Below, one piece after another: positions 57,264 through 64,000 of a stretch of 64,000 bases of DNA; position 1 is the first letter of the stretch; the number at the start of each line of letters is the position of its first letter. The notes under the pieces were generated by a model. The model did no database searches and was not told where the DNA came from. It saw only the letters and a list, made by a program, of their open reading frames with translations. Source of the DNA: Flaveria trinervia (Eukaryota; Streptophyta; Magnoliopsida; Asterales; Asteraceae); assembly GCA_025506515.1 (NCBI GenBank), contig CM046452.1, positions 67,823,060 to 67,887,059 of the forward strand, read 5' to 3'. A program made the position numbers and the translations under genes.

Positions 57264-57394
57264 GGTCACGTCCGAGATGACCACACGTGCTTTCAAGTAA
57301 ATGGGTCACGTCTGAGGTGACAAAAAATTTTAAGATGATCACGTCTGAGGTGATCTAAAGGTTTAAGTCTAAAATGATCATGTTTGAGATGATC
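57264..57394. repeat. Array of four 19-bp hairpins in element D
   Basis: Inverted repeats at 57264-57282, 57304-57321, 57337-57355 (GATCACGTCTGAGGTGATC) and 57376-57394. The arms differ between units in step with their partners (GGTCA/TGACC versus GATCA/TGATC), which suggests base-pairing has been maintained. Counterpart in C at 30020-30116. Confidence 0.7.
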
Positions 57395-57479
57395 AAATGT
57401 TCATAATGTTAATTTAACAGGTTAAAAGGGTTTAAAAGTCAAATGGTCATAAAGAAAGGAAAATGTCAAGGGTATGACC

Positions 57480-57750
57480 CATTCGCACAACTGGACCTTG
57501 AGTATGGACCAATCATGCAAATGGACCATACTCATGCATTAAACGGCCGAATGGACATGAGTATGGACCATTCAACGAATGACTTATACAAATGAGCCAT
57601 ACGGCCGATTAAGAGTGGGCGAATGAACAAGTCGCGCGACTAACCTCCAGTCGGACGACTGAAGGCAAGAAACTGATCCAATAGCACGACTGAAGTCCAT
57701 TCGCCCGAATAAAATGAGTGAATGAGTCCAGTCATACGATTGAATCCAAC
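57480..57750. repeat. Palindrome-repeat cluster upstream of D internal TATA
   Basis: Variants of cagtcgNNcgactga and tatggaccattcg, e.g. CAGTCGGACGACTGA near 57650 and AAGTCGCGCGACT near 57630. Similar to the LTR cluster at 49025-49205. A second cluster is inside the candidate intron (58140-58380). Confidence 0.65.
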
Positions 57751-57755
57751 TTTAG

Positions 57756-57763
57756 TATAAATA
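57756..57763 (+). promoter_or_regulatory. Internal TATA box upstream of D ORF3
   Basis: TATAAATA followed by GAGGGGGAGTCGGTC; the same TATA and following sequence are in C (29667-29674, minus). It has the same octamer as the LTR TATA box (49216-49223) and the same kind of repeats upstream. Transcription would start near 57790, about 670 bp before the ORF3 ATG. Confidence 0.5.
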
Positions 57764-57901
57764 GAGGGGGAGTCGGTCGCAGAGACTCATCACTCCCAAA
57801 TTAACCCTAATTCGCACGACTGTCGTTACTCTGCCAAATTTTCAGTAGATCTTTCTATACCACTAATTCTTGTGCACTGATGATTTCCACTGACTATACA
57901 G

Positions 57902-58458
57902 GTACAATGCGGTTCAATCCAACCATTTCTCATTCAATTTGACTGCAAAATCAACAAGTTCGGTCGAAACCAAGAACCGAGACTTGTTTGACTAAATAAC
58001 CCAATTAATTCAAGCAATCAACTGAAATTAATGTTGTTATGTGCTAAGTATAATGATTGCGAGTCTAATGAACCAAAACACGACATCTAATCATAAGAAT
58101 TGGTCAAATTTTGAATTTGAATTGAACAGCAGTCTGTCATGCGAATGGACAGGTTGATGAACTTCAGTCGCACGACTGAGTAGTGCGAATGACAAAACGC
58201 ACGACTGAACCACGCGTATGAGTTCAGTCGCATGACTGATATACACGAATGAGTGTACATACGTATGAGCTCAGTCGCATGACAAGTCGTACATATGAGG
58301 TAAGTCGCACGACTTGATTTCAGTCGCAATACTCATTCGCACGACTAGATCTCAGTCGCATAGTCTCATTCGCACGACAGATCAAAAGAAATATTTACAA
58401 GTCCAAGTGATTCAAGATATTCTTATTCAACGGATACTCACGTTTTCTTTTGTAACAG
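57902..58458 (+). promoter_or_regulatory. Candidate 5'-leader intron of D ORF3
   Basis: Donor TATACAG|GTACAATG at 57901/57902 and acceptor TTTTCTTTTGTAACAG| ending at 58458, directly before ATG 58459. C has matching donor and acceptor contexts. Many short upstream ATGs in the interval would be removed by splicing. Prediction only. Confidence 0.4.
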
Positions 58459-61400
58459 ATGACGAGTCGGTGGACAATGAGCACCAAGCACAATATCTGT
58501 GCTTATCTGGATCAGTCATCCAGACATGCACCTGACTTTGCTAGAATCAACTCATTTCTTAGACGCTCAAGGATCTCTCACGCAATCTCAACTCCATGCA
58601 CACCGTACAAGTCTATTCAGCAGGCATCTGGGAAGTTGCTGTAGTTGATAGAACATCAGAGCCTCATCAATCCGTAGTTCGATATTTGGAGACGCTATTG
58701 AGATCTCTGAGGAAGATCTCAGGATAGTGCTGCAGCTTGGGGACGATGCTGAATGTCCAACACGATTACAGCCCCTTACTGTAAGAGGTTGTTTCCTGCG
58801 GGCCAAGTACGCTGGGGACATCAATGCAAGGGTGCTCAACAAGAGCAACCTGTGTCCCCAGTTCAAGTACCTTGCGCACGTACTGCTTAAGTGCTTAGCG
58901 TCTCAAAAAGGAGGTTTTGATAAGCTGTCCGATCAAATCCAGAACGCATATGCTGCTCTGGTGCTGAACATCCGTTTAGCTTCTCCAAAATGACCTTCAC
59001 CTACTTGGTGGAGAACATTGAGGGGAAAGCGAAGGAGGGCTTCTGCATGTACCCTCGCTTTATGCAGATGATCATAGACCAGAAGCTCCCTGCCTTGCCG
59101 AAGGAGAAGGAAGACGCGGTGGTACTCGAGGTAATGGACGATACCACTTTGGGAAGGATGAAGGTTTACAGGGGAAGCAGGTAAAGCCCCCTGTGAGGAT
59201 ATTCGTTGGGCATCTGGCCGGGAAGACTACGTGGCGCCGGATAGGCGTAAATGGTGTCACATTGATAGTGACTCTGAAGAAGAGCAGATACAGCTCCCTG
59301 ATGATGACTCCGATGATGACAGCGGAGATGCTGGAGATGAAGGACTCACTCAACAAAGGGGTCCCACTACTGCTATTCCATCTCCAGCATCTGCCCCCAC
59401 TGGAGACGGAGCGGAGACTGCTGGGTTCCACCAGGATTTCATGCCTGGTGAAGAAGAAGATGAGTCAGATGAGAAGTTGCTGACTCGGACTGTGGGAAGT
59501 AAAGTTGTTCCCACAGAACGAGGGCTCCGGGTGGTTGGTGAACGCCCAGGTGGATCGAGAGAGAATGCTGCTGACCCCACTTATGCTCCTGATCCGCCAA
59601 GCCGTGTACTTGGGGGAGCATCCTCCTCGACAGGATCAAGGAAGAAGAGGATGGCTCAGCCCCATGGATTGAAAAGGAAGAAACGCAGAATCACCTTTAT
59701 CACCACCATAGCCACCACCACAGCCACCACCATAGCCACCATTCCACCTCCCACCACTACCACCCTTCCACCTACCACCACTACTACCCTTCCATCCACC
59801 ACCACACCATTCACACCTACATCACCACCACCATCATCTATATCGTCACCAATCTTCACCACTGTCACCACCACCACTAGCCATCCTACAACACCATTCT
59901 CTTTCTCTCCATATCCATCAGGATCACCTCTGCCTCCCAGTGGGGTAGAGGAACAGCTCTCGGCACTTAACCGTATGGTGCTGAGGCTGTTGGCGGCAGA
60001 CGAAGAGAAGACTGCTCAGCTGCGATAGCTTGTAGATCTTACTGCTGCCCAAGCTCAGCAGATATCTCAGCAGGGACAACAGATGGAGATTCAACACGTA
60101 GAGATGTCCCAACTCCGAGAGCAGAATGTCCTATCGAAAAAGAATATTGAGGAGTTGGAGACTACTAACAAGACCATCATGCTACGCCTAAAAGGATCCA
60201 AGGAAGAGCCACTTAAGATCAAGGAAGGGGATGGGGATGATTGATAGTGATGATGAAGATAATGATGGTGATGATGATACTGATGCTACTGGTGATGTTG
60301 GAGATGATGTTAAAGATGATGATGATGATGACTCACCTGCTGCGGGTGCCACATCTAGTGAAAGGAGGACCAAACGAGCACAAGATCAAGGTGCCTCCAC
60401 ATCAGCCCCGCCAGCAGAAGAGCCGATGCTCCAGGACAAGAGTAATGCTTAGATGTCTTATTGTTATTTAAAATCACTTGTATTTGGATCATGAGTAAAA
60501 TTAATGAAATGAATCTTTATATGTAATGTAAATGATTATGCCTTGATTATTAGCTAATGATTGCTGTGTTGAATGTTTAAATCAAGCAGATCCTGATTCC
60601 CAAGAGATGAATATGACATTGCTCCCTTCCAACAGGTCAAGACTCAGCTGACATTGATTCTTGATCTGCAGGTATTGTCAGAAGATCGGTAATGTATACT
60701 CCTGAAGAAGGAGAAATCATTCACAATCTCACTGATGAGCAGATAGCCGAAATGTTCCAACTAAATGCTGATGAGATTGTGAAAGACACTATCCTGAGTA
60801 CACTGACAAGGAGGGAACTGCTATTCCCAATCTGGGAGACACTCTTGTCAGTGACACTTTTGCAACTCTGGACAGGATGGAGAAAGAGTCAGAAAAGGAC
60901 AAAAAGAAGGCCCAAGCCTCAGATGCCGAAGTAAACATAAAAAAAGGCTGAATGGGCAACATGTTTTGAAGAGATAAGAGCCTAACGCAGCGCTATAACA
61001 TCTACTGTCTACACCAAACTGTATCAGGTCAAGAAACATCAAAAGGTGGCAGGCAGGATCATAGCGTGGGCACATTTTGCAGACCTCAACATTTACGCAG
61101 TTAAACGTGAGAAGGGAATAGAGTACTTCAGATTTTCACATGATCTGAAGACTCCTCCAGGTTTTGAGCTCAACTAGTTAGCTAAGTTAATCTTGCTATA
61201 TGCTGACCCTCATAAGATGTCAGGCTGGTTTGAAGCTGCTCTAAAGAGGGAGTATCACACCAGATGGGTCAACTTCAAACCTCAACAACCAATGAGGTAC
61301 ATCAGAAGATCTGAGGTTGATGCCATAACTGATAAACCTAGAGTAGTGCTGAAGTGGAGTCCACCACGTACAATATCTAAGATCCCACTACGTGAGATGC

Positions 61401-61639
61401 CATAGGACTTCACTCCACACTTCAAATGGTGGTACTACTATTGGAGAACGGGAGAGGCCGTGATAGTCTTGAACAGGAATGGCACATTGGAAACCATAAG
61501 GGTGTTTGACCCGATGTTGCTCACCAACTTGTCAGCACAAGATGTTTATACTTTATACAAGTGGCCACTGTTCTACGACCCTCAGGATATTGTACAAGCT
61601 TTACAGTTCCAAAAGGTGATAAGACTCTGTTGTTTTTGA
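58459..61639 (+). pseudogene. Element D ORF3, unknown function, broken
   Basis: Starts MTSRWTMSTKHNICAYLDQS at 58459. N-terminal domain: FARINSFLRRSRISHAISTPC, EISEEDLRIVLQLGDD, PLTVRGCFLRAKYAGDINAR, SNLCPQFKYLAHVLLKCLAS, MTFTYLVENIEG, GFCMYPRFMQMIID (to about 59180). Then an acidic region (59231-59480), a Thr/Pro-rich mucin-like stretch (about 59690-59940), a coiled coil (59940-60220), an Asp-rich run (60231-60330), and a C-terminal domain (61070-61639) with FTPHFKWWYYYWRTGEAVIV and LYKWPLFYD. About six stops or shifts. No membrane segment, signal peptide or enzyme motif is evident, so an envelope role is unsupported. Confidence 0.75.
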
Positions 61640-61723
61640 GATACACTAGGAGTTACCAAGAAGCTAAGTACAAAAGTTTGAGGAAATCATGAAAGATGTT
61701 AGACAATAGATAGATCTAGGTCT

Positions 61724-61734
61724 AATGGGGAGTT
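61724..61734 (+). promoter_or_regulatory. Polypurine tract of element D
   Basis: AATGGGGAGTT immediately before the 3' LTR TGTTGATACATATATG. Confidence 0.8.
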
Positions 61735-62430
61735 TGTTGATACATATATGTACCTAGATCCTGATCTGAATGTAATATGTCTACACTTATGTAACTATTG
61801 GGTACTTAATGAAATACAAATGTTTGGTTGTGTTTATAATGTTTAATATTTCATTAATGAGTTGTTTAACGCATATTGACTTAATTATATAGGTTTGTGA
61901 TTGTTTGAAGTGTTATACATAATGTTAGAATATTGAATACACTCAAACTTGGTGAAGTGAAGTTCTCATGCGTCCGACTGGACCATGCGCCCCAACAGTG
62001 GTCATGCGTCCGAATGGCCATGCGACTGAACAACTTCATGCATCAGACTCAATCGCACGTATGAACACTCAGTAGTGCGAGTGGATCAACTGCATGGCCC
62101 AATCGCACGAATGAACCATGCTAATGGTTCAGTCGCCCGAATGAGCAATCCTAACCTATAAATACCACCTAATTCGTGGAAAAACATAAGGATTGAATCC
62201 ACTTCGACTCCAGATGTACCCTAGCCATCCAGAAGCCTCCAAGTTCGTACTCCAAGTTCATAGGACGCTATAGATCGATTCTCAATCGATTCTTGACGTT
62301 AGTTTCAATACATTATTGTTTCTACGTGCATTCTCACTCATGGGATCGCCAATCAAATAGGATTCCGCACTATTTGGTTTGGTTTAACACGTTAATCAGT
62401 TGGTGTTTGGTCAAATACCAGATCCTAACA
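61735..62430 (+). repeat. 3' LTR of element D
   Basis: TGTTGATACATATATG to CCAGATCCTAACA, followed by GGACC. TATA box at 62157-62164. Close to the 5' LTR with scattered substitutions. Confidence 0.94.
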
Positions 62431-64000
62431 GGACCAGTGCCATGTGCTTCACCCCACCGTATGCATAAAGCCAGTACTGGGCCTGAGGTCTTTCAAGACC
62501 CTGAACATTATGCACGAAGCTGACTCTAGTACATATGGTTAATGACAAGGATTGAACCTTAGTGTGCATCCTTCTAGGGTAATTAACCCACACACAGTTG
62601 AGCTAACACCCTTCATTGGGTGTGAACCTCTATACATATGATTAAGCACATGGATCAAGCCCCAGTGTGCATCCTTCTGGGGTAGCTAACCCGTACACGG
62701 TTGAGCTAACACCCTTCATTAGGTGTGAACCTCCTTACATATGCTTGCAAGCCTTTCATACTTTCATTCATTCATTAATGCATGCATTCTTTCATTACTT
62801 TCCTCTTTTCATTATCTTCCACTTTACGTTACATAATACTTTTCATTACATTCATTAACATTCAACGTAAAGCCACGGCAAAATAATCAAACATAACATG
62901 AACATAACATAAGCATCCAACATCGCCATACAAGACACCATCATTCATACATAACATACATCACACATACCATCATGCCTAACATCATACATAACATCAT
63001 CATCATGCATCATCTTATATCATTCATGCCTATCACATCATATTTAACCTCAAAAAGTTAACTTACATAGCCCCCGGGAACATTCCAAGTCAAAGCCTAC
63101 TTTAACATTTTCCCCCAAAAAGTCAGAAAATATTCTAAGTCGTTAGGCGCTTGAGCACTATGCAGGCGCATGAGCACCATGAAGGCGCATGGCCATTCAG
63201 ACGCATAAGGAACACTTAGGCGCATAGGCCACTTTCAGGCGCATCAGCACTATTGGGGTGCATGAGCAACACGTAGTCTATTCTGGGCCATTCTAGGCAC
63301 ATGAACACTATGCAGGCGCATGAGCCATTCTGGGCGCATGAACACCTAGTCAATTTTGCCTATTTGTAGGCGCATGACTACTATATGGGCGCATGAGGTC
63401 TCGGGCGCATGGGAACACTTAAGTAGTTTTACATACTAGGCGCATGAACCCTATTTAGGCTCCTGAGCAGCCTATTTCACACTTAAACATCATAATTCAG
63501 TTCCCAATCATTCTTAAACTTATTCTAAGCTTAAATCATACATTCTAAGCCATAGAAACAAACACATAACATCATCAAATATAAACATAACCCAAAATCA
63601 TACCCCACCCACAACATACACACATACTCATATACGGGTATAAAAATCCAACTTTTATAAAAACATATATATACATGCATTTCTAGCCCTAAAACAGTTA
63701 AAAACATTTAAAAGAGAGGTTCTAGAACTCATCTTAGCAGTCTCCTTGGGTAAGACTTCTTTCAAACCCGTTTGCTACAAGTTCACACCTAGAAATCCAC
63801 CAAAAACACATACCCGAACACACATAATCACACATAAGCATACAACCGAGGATAAAACCAGTTAAGAACACTTAAAAACCATGAATTCTTACCTTGAATT
63901 CGTACTTCTTCTTCTTTAAAAACAGAAAGCTTTCTCTCTACTTCTTTCTCTCTCTAAATCCGATCTTCAAAAGGTGAAAAGTAGCATGGCCATTCTACTT
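62431..64000 (-). repeat. 5' LTR of element A, outer segment (runs off window)
   Basis: Matches 32682 to about 34250, including the ~102-bp tandem repeat (62530-62745) and the GGCGCATG array (63142-63470). The remaining about 150 bp and the right target duplication lie outside the window. Confidence 0.92.

Larger units (their letters stand above)
55852..57755 (+). other. Element D spacer between pol and the internal promoter
   Basis: About 1.9 kb without a sense ORF. Holds a purine tract (56011-56043), a 39-bp motif duplicated at 56563-56601 and 56638-56676 (gcctctctgctgtgcggtgg...), a broken antisense ORF-like stretch (56700-56890), hairpins at 57264-57394 and palindrome repeats at 57480-57750. 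Most of this is conserved in C. Confidence 0.6.
48793..62430 (+). mobile_element. Element D: full-length SIRE-like Ty1/copia retrotransposon
   Basis: 13.6 kb with 697- and 696-bp LTRs, tRNA-Met primer site, polypurine tract and perfect target duplication GGACC (48788-48792, 62431-62435). The empty site is seen at 32682-32686 in the other LTR of A. Order: gag, protease, integrase, RT, RNase H, a 2.6-kb spacer, ORF3, 3' LTR. By eye about 33 LTR differences (roughly 5%). Stops and shifts occur throughout. It shares LTR core promoter, spacer and ORF3 with element C. Confidence 0.95.
32224..64000 (-). mobile_element. Element A: Tekay-like chromovirus (Ty3/gypsy), interrupted by B and D
   Basis: In minus sense the 3' LTR is 32224-34401, the internal domain runs 34402-38722 then (beyond element B) 47635-48324, and the 5' LTR is 48325-48787 then (beyond element D) 62436 to past 64000. 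The order gag, protease, RT, RNase H, integrase with a terminal chromodomain places it in Ty3/gypsy chromoviruses, probably Tekay/Del. The tRNA-Met primer site is at 48309-48321. All coding parts carry stops. Comparing LTR copies, the element should end about 150 bp beyond the window. Its left target duplication should be TAATT (32219-32223). Confidence 0.92.

Noticed and set aside
59656..59877. Valine-rich minus-strand frame
   Set aside because: Antisense shadow of the Thr-rich stretch of D ORF3.
58459..61639. ORF3 of D as a retroviral-type envelope gene
   Set aside because: Despite a Thr/Pro-rich stretch and coiled coil, no signal peptide, fusion peptide or membrane segment is visible in any frame I followed.
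1..64000. CRISPR array, phage or bacterial operon
   Set aside because: Repeats lack regular repeat-spacer structure, and all coding evidence is plant host or plant LTR retrotransposon.

Overview
This window is plant nuclear DNA: AT-rich intergenic sequence with one clearly intact host gene, followed by a large block of nested retrotransposons. The gene (4246-4902) is an ATL-type RING-H2 E3 ubiquitin ligase, and the transposon families (CACTA, PIF/Harbinger MITE, Cassandra TRIM, SIRE-like Ty1/copia, Tekay-like Ty3/gypsy) are typical of a higher plant. The downstream ORF of the copia elements resembles ORFs I recall from Asteraceae genomes, so a composite is my best guess, held loosely.

Layout. 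1-146 is probably the last exon of an unrecognised gene. 548-2149 is a non-autonomous CACTA-like element with a 3-bp target duplication. 3900-4902 is the ATL gene and its promoter. 6565-6865 is a Tourist-like MITE. 7848-8386 is a possible Helitron fragment. 8853-9501 is a Cassandra TRIM on the minus strand, with two LTRs carrying 5S-rRNA-like sequence. From 12559 on, nearly everything is LTR retrotransposon.

Nesting, from termini and target-site duplications (TSDs). Element C (copia, minus, 12559-31555, TSD TCTTA) has lost gag-pol and half of its 5' LTR. It is interrupted by element E (copia, plus, 15980-28279, TSD ACCTT). Element A (Ty3/gypsy, minus, from 32224 past the window end) is interrupted twice: by its relative element B (minus, 38723-47634, TSD TCTTC) inside gag, and by element D (copia, plus, 48793-62430, TSD GGACC) inside A's 5' LTR. 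All gag and pol reading frames carry stops or frameshifts, so none looks autonomous.

The most interesting biology is in copia elements C, D and E. Each carries a long third ORF between pol and the 3' LTR. In C and D the spacer before it has a TATA box, a flanking cluster of the same short palindromes found upstream of the LTR TATA box, an array of about 39-bp-spaced hairpins, and a candidate intron of almost equal length ending at or just before the ORF start. This suggests ORF3 is expressed from its own internal, LTR-like promoter as a spliced mRNA. C also has an antisense ORF in this spacer that is partly conserved in D. These are inferences from sequence alone.
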